Of a stretch of 64,000 bases of DNA, positions 54,464 to 62,412 are shown one piece after another. The position numbers and the translations under genes were made by a program. The number at the start of each line of letters is the position of its first letter. Within the stretch, counting starts at the first letter, position 1. A model generated the notes under the pieces. The model saw only the letters and a list, made by a program, of their open reading frames with translations. It had not been told where the DNA came from and did no database searches. Source of the stretch: Myxococcales bacterium (GTDB lineage: Bacteria; Myxococcota_A; Polyangia; Fen-1088); the NCBI GenBank assembly GCA_022184915.1, contig JAGTJU010000001.1:124001-188000 (forward strand), read 5' to 3'.

Positions 54464-56006
54464 ATGCCTACGGAGCGACTACCAATGAGACAAGTCAGAG
54501 AAATCCTTCGACAGAAATGGCTGCTTGGGCGGAGCCATCGCGATATCGCCCGCAGCCTCGGAATCAGCGCGGGGGCGGTAGGCGAGACCGTTCGCCGTGC
54601 CAAGGAAGCAGGCTTCACACAGTTCGCGGAGGTGGACACGCTGGCAGCAAGCGCGCTTGAAAGGCGGCTGTACCCGTCCTCTGCTGAGGCAGAAGAGGCC
54701 ACGCCCCGACTGTGCGTGGATCCATCGCGAGCGGCGCTATCCTGGCGTGACGCTCGAGCTTCTGCACCTCGAGTATGTCCAGGACAACCCCAATGGCTAC
54801 GGGTACACGCGGTTCTGCGACATGTATCGTGCGTGGCTCAAGCAGCGTAGCTACTCGATGCGGCAGGTTCACCGCGGCGGCGAGAAGACGTTCGTTGACT
54901 ACTCCGGAAAGAAGCCTTGCATTTGGGATCCGAAGACGGGCGAGCGCATCGACGTTGAGCTCTTCGTGGCGGTTGTCGGAGCTTCCAACTACACGTACGC
55001 TGAGGCGACGCCCACACAACGGGGGCCCGATTGGATTTCGAGCCACTGCCACGCGGTCCAATACTTTGGCGGTGCCACCGAGGTTGTTGTGTGCGATCAG
55101 CTTCGCTCTGGCGTCACGGCCCCTTGCCGATACGAACCCGGCATCCAGCGGACCTACGAAGAGTGGGCAGAACATTACGGAACGTCAGTCATTCCTGCTC
55201 GTCCACACCATCCCAAGGACAAGGCCAAAGTCGAGACCGCCGTGCGCGTCGCACAGCGGTGGATCCTGGCGCGTCTGCGCCACGAGAAGCACTTCTCGAT
55301 CGTATCGTTGAATGAGCGCATTTGGGAACTGCTTGAGGACCTGAACAACCGGCAGATGCGGATATACAAACGCAGCCGGCGCGAGATGTTCGAGCGGCTC
55401 GATAAACCGATGCTCCGACCGCTTCCCGAACGTCCGTTCTCCTACGGCGAGTGGAAGGCCGTCAAGGTGAACATCGATTACCACGTCGAGGTGGATGGTC
55501 ACTATTACTCGGTTCCCCATCAGCATGTGGGGGAACAGGTCGAGGCTCGGATGTCGGCTTTCACGGTTGAGGTTATTCGCGACGGCCATCGCATCGCCTC
55601 GCACGCAAGGAGCTTCCAGCGCGGGCGCCACACCACCGTGCCCGAGCATATGCCGGCTGCGCACCGCAAACACATGCAGTGGTCTCCTTCGCGCATTGCG
55701 AACTGGGCGGCAACGATCGGACCACAGACGCGCCTTCTGGTGGAACGAATCCTCGGCGATCGGCCCCACCCGGAGCAGGGCTATCGATCCTGCCTTGGAA
55801 TTCTGCGCCTGGAGAAGCGCTACGGCGCCTCAAGGCTGGAGGCCGCATGCGCGCGGGCCGTTGCCGTGGGCGCGCGGTCCTATCGCCATGTCGATTCGAT
55901 CTTGAAAAACGGCTTGGATGCTTCGCCTTTGCCTTCGCAGGAAAACTCGTCAAGCGCAGCACCTGCTGCACATTCGAATATTCGCGGACCCAACTACTAC
56001 AACTGA
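54464..56006 (+). pseudogene. istA: IstA of copy 2 with one-base frameshift
   Basis: Identical in layout to copy 1, but the sequence GGCAGAAGAGG near 54690-54698 has one extra A compared with GGCAGAGAGG in copy 1. The N-terminal helix-turn-helix part (54464-54850) is thus in a different frame from the DDE and C-terminal part (to 56006). The downstream part keeps TFVDYSGKK, VVCDQLRSGV, HHPKDKAKVE and VDGHYYSVPHQHVGEQVEAR. Unless programmed shifting occurs, this copy lacks IstA. Confidence 0.92.
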
Positions 56007-56015
56007 AGGAACCAC

Positions 56016-56762
56016 ATGCTGAAGGAACAGACACTCGACAAGCTTCGCAGCCTACGTCTTGACGCTTTTGCCACGACGTGGACAGAGCAGCAGAAGAACA
56101 CAGAAATCGCCAGACTGTCCTTCGACGAGAGGCTTGGATTGCTCGTCGATGCGGAATGCCTCGCGCGAGAAAACAAGCGGCTTTCGAGATTGCTGAAAGA
56201 AGCCAAGCTACGCCTGAGTCAAGCTTGCATCGAGGACATCGACTACTCACCACGCCGAGAGATCGACAAAGCCACCGTTCGTCAGCTGGCTTCCTGTGCT
56301 TGGATCCAGCAACACCAAAACGTGATCGTCACGGGAATGACTGGAACCGGAAAGACCTTTCTTGCCTGTGCGCTCGCCCAGCAGGCGTGCCGCAAGGGCT
56401 TCTCCGCCATCTACCGTCGAGCCTCTCGTCTCTTCGACGAACTGGCGCTCGCCCGAGCGGACGGCAGCTACGTGCGCCTTCTTGCAAAGCTCGCGCGCGC
56501 AGATGTCCTGGTGGTGGATGACTGGGGACTGGCACCCGCACGTGAGCAGGAGCGCAGGGACTTTCTCGAGGTCCTTGAGGACCGCTATGGCCAGCGGTCC
56601 ACCATCATGACCAGCCAGCTCCCGCCCAACAGCTGGTACGAACATCTGAATGACCAAACCATGGCAGATGCCATCCTCGACCGCCTTCTTCACAACTCTC
56701 ACCGCATCGTGCTAAAGGGTCCTTCGCGCAGAAAGACAACCCAGGAGATCCCGACCGAGTAA
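56016..56762 (+). CDS. istB: IS21 helper ATPase IstB
   Basis: 248-aa AAA+ ATPase that selects target DNA and activates IstA. N-terminal coiled region (LRSLRLDAFATTWTEQQKNT), Walker A GMTGTGKT (about residue 106), Walker B VLVVDDWG (about 165), sensor region RSTIMTSQLPPNSWYE and the C-terminal ADAILDRLLHNSHRIVLKGP. The start 9 bp after istA follows GAAGGAACC. It is intact and could serve copy 1. Confidence 0.93.
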   Translation: MLKEQTLDKLRSLRLDAFATTWTEQQKNTEIARLSFDERLGLLVDAECLARENKRLSRLLKEAKLRLSQACIEDIDYSPRREIDKATVRQLASCAWIQQHQNVIVTGMTGTGKTFLACALAQQACRKGFSAIYRRASRLFDELALARADGSYVRLLAKLARADVLVVDDWGLAPAREQERRDFLEVLEDRYGQRSTIMTSQLPPNSWYEHLNDQTMADAILDRLLHNSHRIVLKGPSRRKTTQEIPTE

Positions 56763-56858
56763 CCTTGCCCCCAGAACAACTTCCATCGTCGCTCCGCTCC
56801 GACCGATCACGATGCCCGATCTGATTGATCACGTTCGCCGGTATATGCAACAAGAGTC

Positions 56859-57208
56859 CCCACGTGAACCAGGGTGAGATTGTCGAGAACAAACGATTGG
56901 GCACTGCGCTGGCGGTCATTCAGCAGCAGCAGCAGGTTCGAGATGAAGCCCGTCTTAGGTCCAAGAAGCTCACGCTTCGACAAAAGGAACGATTGCGTGC
57001 CCAACGCGCGGAGGCTGAATCAGCGGGACCAACGCCCACGGGCATTAACCCTGGCGCAGCGGAAGCCTTCGCCAGCTATTTGCAAGAGTTTGACCGGGAA
57101 CAAAAAGCCAAGCAGCGTCGCTACACCGAAGCCGCACGCGCCCGCAGAGCCGCAGCCCGCGAGGCGTCGCAAAACTGCCTGGACCGAGGCACCAACGGCG
57201 CCGCGTAG
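56859..57208 (+). pseudogene. ISNCY transposase copy 2, C-terminal part
   Basis: Reads PHVNQGEIVENKRLGTALAV, LRSKKLTLRQKERLRAQRAE, FDREQKAKQRRYTEAARARR. This is the basic C-terminal region, continuous with 53106-54237 once the IS21 element is removed. Confidence 0.9.
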
Positions 57209-57417
57209 CCGTAGCGGCGGGCCAGCCGCTGCGGCATGCTTTTGGCCCTGCACTTGCCCACAGCTGCACGTCGCCACCCGCCCTGGGCATGGGCCGTGCC
57301 CGCCGTGCATCTATGGACAAGTGGCCAAAACCCCGCCTCCGCTAATAGCTCATGGCGCGACGCGTGAAGGACATTTCTACTTTGCACAAAAGCGGACATT
57401 TCTACTTTGCGTTGACA

Positions 57418-57457
57418 TCTGACTCGACGCGTTGTCTCCTTTGAACTTCCTATCCAC
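57418..57457 (+). repeat. Interspersed repeat, right half only (copy H)
   Basis: TCTGACTCGACGCG...CTTCCTATCCAC with one difference from copy G (TTTGAAC instead of TTTAAAC). Begins at the last base of ISNCY copy 2; a truncated PIN-domain gene follows directly. Confidence 0.9.
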
Positions 57458-57644
57458 CGCAGCGGGCCGCCGCCACTGGGACATCTTCAGCGAACTTTGT
57501 CTTAAGTTTCGTGCAACCGGGAATTTGGTGCCCGATGCTTACTTCGCCGCATTGGCCATCGAGAGTGGCAGTGAATGGATAACCTCAGACGCTGGCTTTG
57601 GCCGCTATCCCAACCTCAAGTGGCGCCGCTTACCTGAGCCGTAA
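57458..57644 (+). pseudogene. PIN-domain (VapC-type) toxin, C-terminal fragment
   Basis: About 60 residues: RRHWDIFSELCLKFRATGNL, then VPDAYFAALAIESGSEWITS DAGF, the second acidic half (D, D) of PIN nucleases, and RYPNLKWRRL at the end. The first half, with its D and E residues, is missing at the edge of repeat H. No antitoxin gene is nearby. Confidence 0.8.
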
Positions 57645-57870
57645 CTTTGCGGTGTCCCGCGTCCGGAGCGCGCGTGCTTCAAGCCCTAGCTCCGTCCCAA
57701 TCTCGACCCCTCGCTCTAAGTGTTTGATAGTGCGTCGACTTTGGGGGCCCGAACGGGCAATATGCTTGGCCGGATACGACGCGTGAAAGCCATTCATCCC
57801 GAACACGATTACATACCCTTCTTGCAGCATGTTGCAGGCTTCGGATCTTGGCGCGGGGGAGCGATAAGTC

Positions 57871-60471
57871 TTGAACGCCGTTGAAATTGAGCAGGCCATT
57901 ACCGACCTTGCGGAGCAACCCTTTGACCCCGCTGGCTTTCCTTATGCCTTCCTTGCGGCGTTCGGCAATAAGGAAACCACGATCAAGCGTCTTCGCGCGG
58001 GCGCTTCGAACAAGTCCGACTTGGGCGGAGTGCTGCAGACAAACAACATTCACCTCCTGACCTGCGAAGTGGGGCAGGTGCCAGCGGCGCTCAAGTCGCT
58101 TAGGGAAAGCCCAGCCACCACGAAGGCGAAGGCGAAGTTCATCCTTGCCACCGATGGAACGGACCTCGAGGCTGAAGATTTGAACAGCGGCGAAACGGTG
58201 GCGTGTGCCTTTAAGGACTTTCCAGACCACTTCGGCTTCTTCCTGCCGCTGGCGGGCATCTCGACGGTTCGGCAGATCAGCGAAAACGCATTCGACATTC
58301 GGGCAACCAGCCGGCTGAATCGCCTTTATGTGGAGCTTCTGAAGGTCAACCCTGACTGGGGCAAGGCCGAGCGCCGCCACGACATGAACCACTTCATGGC
58401 GCGCTTGATCTTCTGCTTTTTCGCGGAGGATACGAACATCTTCGTTGGCAAGGGCCGGTTCACCGAAACGGTTTCGCAGATGAGTGCGAAAGACTCGTCG
58501 AACACGCACGAGGTGATTGGCACTTTGTTTTTGGCCATGAACACCAAGCGGGAGGACCATGGGGCGGCGGGGATCCCACGCTGGGCTGAAAACTTTCCGT
58601 ACGTGAACGGCGGCTTGTTCTCGGGCAACATGGACGTGCCGAAGTTCAGCAAGATGGCGCGGTCTTACCTTCTGCACGTTGGGGGGTTGGATTGGACCAA
58701 GATCAACCCGGACATCTTTGGGTCGATGATCCAAGCGGTCGCAGAGGACGAAGAGCGCGGTGAGCTTGGGATGCACTACACCAGCGTGCCCAACATCTTG
58801 AAGGTGTTGAACCCGCTTTTTCTTGATGACCTTCGTGCGAAGCTCGATGAGTCGGGCAACAACCCGCGCAGCTTGCTTAACTTGCGCAGGCGTATCTCGA
58901 AGATCCGCGTGTTCGATCCGGCCTGCGGTTCGGGGAACTTTCTTGTCATTGCCTATAAGGCAATGCGCGAGATCGAGGCCGAGATCAACAAGCGACGCGG
59001 CGAGGCTGATCGCAGTTCAGAGATTCCGCTGACCAACTTTCGCGGGATCGAGCTGCGCGACTTCCCTGCGGAGATTGCGCGCTTGGCACTGGTGATCGCT
59101 GATTTTCAGTGCGACGTGACCTATCGGGGACACAAGCTGGCATTGGCCGAGTTTCTGCCGCTGAGCGATGAGAACTGGATCACGTGCGGGAATGCGCTCC
59201 GGCTTGATTGGCAAAGTATCTGCCCCCCGACGGGAACAAGCGTGAAGTTGAAGAGCGACGATTTGTTTGCAAGTCCGCTCGACCAGGCCGAAATCGACTT
59301 TGCGAACGAAGGGGGCGAGACATACATCTGTGGCAACCCGCCGTTTAAAGGCGCGCGAAAGCAAACGCCAGAACAAAAATCAGACTTGTGCGTTCTCTTT
59401 GGTGGTGGAAACGAATACAAGGACTGCGACTATGTGTGTGGCTGGTACCTCAAGGGCGCGGCGTTCATCCGTTTCATCCGCGGGGCCCTTGCCTTTGTCT
59501 CGACAAGCTCAGTCTGTGAAGGAGAGCAGGTTCAGCACGTCTGGAGTCGCGTATTTAGTCAGGGGTGCAGGATCATCTTTGCTCACCGGCCCTTTGCTTG
59601 GCGAAACAATGCCAGCAATAACGCAATGGTGACTTGTGTCATCGTCGGAATGAGCAACATAGATAGCCGCAGCCCCACTGGAATTTTTGAGAATGGCACC
59701 TTCCGCGGCTGTATTGCGATCTCTCCCTATCTAGTGCCAGGGACCGCGACATTTGTAGTCTCAGCAGATTCGCCACTTTCTCATGACCTCTCTAAGGTGG
59801 TTGCAGGCAGCATGCCAAGAGATGGCGGACATCTCATACTCAACGAACATGAACGGCAAGGGCTGATCGCACAGTATCCCGAGGCGCGTGGGATAACGAG
59901 GAGGCTTTCAGGTACCAACGAGCTTACGGGAGGGATAGTTCGCTGGTGCCTTTGGATAGACGACTCAGATTTGGAGTTGGCGATGCGCATCCCACCAGTC
60001 CGACAACGAATAGAAGATGTTCGGACTTTTCGCCTGGCATCGTCCGCAAAGACCACCCGAGGTTACGCTCGCATACCTCACAGATTTGCACAGCGGTCAC
60101 ACAAGAAGGGCCGAGCAACAATTGTTTCTGCCACAAGCTCTGAGAACCGCGAGTACCTCCCCGCTGACATTTGCGACGACCGGTTGGTCATATCTAACGC
60201 TGCATATGCAATATACGGTGGTCTGCTTTGCGAGCTGAGCATTCTCGTCTCGAAATTGCATCTGGCTTGGGTTGCCGCCGTCTGCGGTCGTATGAAAACA
60301 GATTTTAGGTTTTCAAAAACGCTCGGCTGGAACACCTTCCCCGTGCCCACTCTCACCGACAAAAACAAGTCCGACCTCACCCGCTGCGCCGAAGACATCC
60401 TGCTCGCGCGCGAGCAACACTTCCCGGCGACCATCGCCGATCTCTACGATCCCGACACCATGCCGGCTGAC
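57871..60471 (+). pseudogene. MmeI-like DNA methyltransferase, 5' part (split by IS3-family element)
   Basis: 867 codons of a class I SAM-dependent adenine methyltransferase. N-terminal region MNAVEIEQAITDLAEQPFDP (TTG start, GGGGGA 8 nt upstream), helical region (FMARLIFCFFAEDTNIFVGK), SAM motif FDPACGSGNFL (about 349), catalytic CGNPPF (about 488), target-recognition region (about 600-830) and MmeI_C start HFPATIADLYDPDTMPAD. The IS3-family insertion at 60472 cuts it. Joined to 62242-62412 it would be about 923 aa, a normal size. The truncated product (to stop 60567) keeps all catalytic motifs and might be partly active. Confidence 0.88.
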
Positions 60472-60551
60472 CCCCCCCGTGGCAACAATACCCGAGACGC
60501 CAGATTGACAAGAACTGAAGTACATTGTGGGGCGAGAGTGGTCAAGAAGAA

Positions 60552-61004
60552 GTGCCAAAACCAGTAAGCATCGACAACGAAGTGATCGCGCTGCCGGAGA
60601 ACGACGGGCCGCAGCGGCGAAAGTTCAGCGCGGGGGAGAAGCTCCGGATCTTGAGAGAAGCCGACGCATGCACCGAGCGCGGTGACGTGGGGAAGCTACT
60701 GCGGAAGGAAGGCATCTACGCGTCGCAGCTTGCGAGCTGGCGGCTGCGCCTCGAGGCGGAGGGGGCCAAGGGTCTGAAAGGAAAGAAGGTCGGGCGTAAG
60801 CCGATCAGGGACGCAAAGGATCGGCGGATCTCCGAGCTGGAGAAGCGCAATGCAAAGCTGGAAGACAAGCTTCGCATCTCGGAGGCGCTGTTGGAGCTTT
60901 CGGGAAAAGCGCACGAGATTCTCGGGATAGCGCTGCCGAGGATCGAAGAAGCACAGGACAGCTCCTTGAGCTCGTCCAACAGCGCCCGCCGGAGGTCTCG
61001 ATGA
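60552..61004 (+). CDS. IS3-family OrfA
   Basis: 150 residues; GTG start after AAGAAGAA. Helix-turn-helix (FSAGEKLRILREADACTERG, DVGKLLRKEGIYASQLASWR) followed by a leucine-zipper-like region (RISELEKRNAKLEDKLRISE). DNA-binding subunit that combines with OrfB. Its TGA overlaps the OrfB ATG by 4 bp, which suggests coupled translation rather than the usual -1 frameshift fusion. Confidence 0.85.
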   Translation: MPKPVSIDNEVIALPENDGPQRRKFSAGEKLRILREADACTERGDVGKLLRKEGIYASQLASWRLRLEAEGAKGLKGKKVGRKPIRDAKDRRISELEKRNAKLEDKLRISEALLELSGKAHEILGIALPRIEEAQDSSLSSSNSARRRSR

Positions 61005-62077
61005 CTGCGGCATGCGACGCAGTAGGGCTGAGCCGCGCGACAGCTTACCGACACTTGTATCCCAAAGCAGGTCCGCAGAGGAAGCGCGGGCCGCGGAAGG
61101 CGCACAGACGGATTCCCGATGAAGAGCGGCAGAACATCCTGAGCGTGTTGGATTCGGACGAGAACGTGGATCAGCCACCACGCGAGGTCTATGGGAAGCT
61201 GCTTTCAGCTGGGATTTATCTTTGCTCACTACGGACGATGTATCGCGTGCTTGCAGAGCGAGCCCCCATCAAGGACCGGCGGAATCACCGGACTCCTCAG
61301 CGCCATGCAGTGCCGCGCTTGACGGCAACCGCACCGAACCAAGTGTGGAGCTGGGATGTCTCGAAACTCGCGACTTTCGTGAGGGGAACATTCTTGAACT
61401 TGTACGTGATTCTCGACATGTACAGCCGCTACGTGGTGGCATGGATGATTTCGGAGCGGGAGAACAGCGCACTGGCGCAGCAGCTATTCCGCGAGGCGAT
61501 CGGACGCTACGGTATAGAGCCCAAGACGCTTACGGTGCATCAAGACCGGGGCGCTCCGATGACCAGCCATGGGTTCGCCGAGCTGTTGGGTACGTTGGGC
61601 GTCGAGCGAACGTACTCGCGCCCGAGGGTGTCGAATGACAACGCCTTCTCTGAATCACTTTTCCACACGGTCAAGTATCAGCCCGACTACCCGGGACGCT
61701 TCAAGGACGTCCACCACGCGCGCCGTTGGGCAGGCGCATTCTTTGGTTGGTACAACGAAAAGCACCATCACGATGGCTTGGCCCTCTACACGCCGGAGCA
61801 GGTGTTCAAGGGCCAGGTCGAGGACATCCTCATGCGTCGTCAGCAAGCGCTGGACGATGCATTTGCCCGCAACCCAGAACGCTTTGTGAAGGGGCGCCCC
61901 ATCGCTTTGCGTCCCCCTGTGCGCGTCGAACTCAACCCCATTGATGCTGCTCCTCAAACAGCTGACACCGTGCTTCGCCTGGATGACGAGCAGGCCGCTG
62001 TCTTCTGGACACCGCCACCTCCATCAGGACCGCCTGTCATCGTGCTACCCGGCGCCGAGGCTCCGAGCCAGCCATGA
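61001..62077 (+). CDS. IS3-family transposase OrfB
   Basis: 358 residues. N-terminal HTH_21-like region (AVGLSRATAYRHL, EVYGKLLSAGIYLCSLRTMY), then an rve core with the DDE residues in WSWDVSKL, TVHQDRGAPMTSHGFAELL and SNDNAFSESLFHTVKYQPDY. The C-terminal region WYNEKHHHDGLALYTPEQVF is typical. It extends about 60 residues beyond the usual end with a Pro-rich tail. Confidence 0.9.
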   Translation: MTAACDAVGLSRATAYRHLYPKAGPQRKRGPRKAHRRIPDEERQNILSVLDSDENVDQPPREVYGKLLSAGIYLCSLRTMYRVLAERAPIKDRRNHRTPQRHAVPRLTATAPNQVWSWDVSKLATFVRGTFLNLYVILDMYSRYVVAWMISERENSALAQQLFREAIGRYGIEPKTLTVHQDRGAPMTSHGFAELLGTLGVERTYSRPRVSNDNAFSESLFHTVKYQPDYPGRFKDVHHARRWAGAFFGWYNEKHHHDGLALYTPEQVFKGQVEDILMRRQQALDDAFARNPERFVKGRPIALRPPVRVELNPIDAAPQTADTVLRLDDEQAAVFWTPPPPSGPPVIVLPGAEAPSQP

Positions 62078-62241
62078 GCGGAGGTGCGGCTCTGGCTCTG
62101 TCCACATGTGCACAGCGGTCGTAGGTCCTCACATGACCAGCGACGCTGTGCGGTTGTGGGCAGATTGCCAGAGCCGTGCTGCAGCGGCGCTACACATATT
62201 TCCAAAACCTTCTGTCTCTAAATCGTTGACACGTTCCGGAC

Positions 62242-62412
62242 CTTCGAGCAGCGCACGATCGCAACGACGAAGTGCTTGAGCGCATCTACATCGGTCGCCG
62301 CTTCAAGAACGACACCGAGCGGCTGGAAAAGCTTTTTGATCTGTACACCAAGATGACCGCCGCCGCGCCAAAAACCAACGCCAAGGGCCGCAAATCGAAA
62401 GCCACCGTATGA
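62242..62412 (+). pseudogene. MmeI-like DNA methyltransferase, 3' part
   Basis: 56 codons plus stop: LRAAHDRNDEVLERIYIGRR, FKNDTERLEKLFDLYTKMTA and a basic tail. This is the end of the MmeI_C region, in frame with the part before 60471. The stop overlaps the ATG of the helicase gene (ATGA). Confidence 0.88.

Larger units (their letters stand above)
54238..56849 (+). mobile_element. IS21-family element, copy 2 (complete, frameshifted istA)
   Basis: 2612 bp. Inverted ends TGCATGCACCGGCGGATCG and TGCATATACCGGCGAACG; 9-bp duplication ACAAGAGTC at 54229-54237 and 56850-56858. Internal terminal repeats GATC(G/A)TGATC at 54250-54375 and GATCACG at the right end. Inserted in ISNCY copy 2. Inverted relative to copy 1 (1-1325). 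Confidence 0.95.
53000..57417 (+). mobile_element. ISNCY-family element, copy 2 (split by IS21)
   Basis: Left end TGTAGACGCAAAGTGAAAATG, right end ...ACTTTGCGTTGACA, inverted and similar to the ends of copy 1. The IS21 element 54238-56849 is nested inside. Removing it and one 9-bp duplication gives an element of about 1.8 kb. The left end abuts the GT2 fragment, the right end abuts half-repeat H. Confidence 0.88.
60472..62238 (+). mobile_element. IS3-family element with 3-bp target duplication
   Basis: 1767 bp. Target duplication GAC at 60469-60471 and 62239-62241. Imperfect ends CGTGGCAACAAT (left, from 60478) and CGTGTCAACGAT (right, read inward). Two overlapping genes, orfA and orfB. Removal restores the methyltransferase frame. 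Confidence 0.85.

Noticed and set aside
1-56849. 53-kb composite transposon bounded by IS21 copies
   Set aside because: Copy 1 sits in an IS91 remnant and copy 2 in an ISNCY element with its own 9-bp duplication, so copy 2 arrived by itself; no shared outer duplication can be seen.
57630-57899. Minus-strand open frame of 89 codons between the PIN fragment and the methyltransferase
   Set aside because: It overlaps the methyltransferase start, has no ribosome-binding site and no recognised family; kept only as unexplained.
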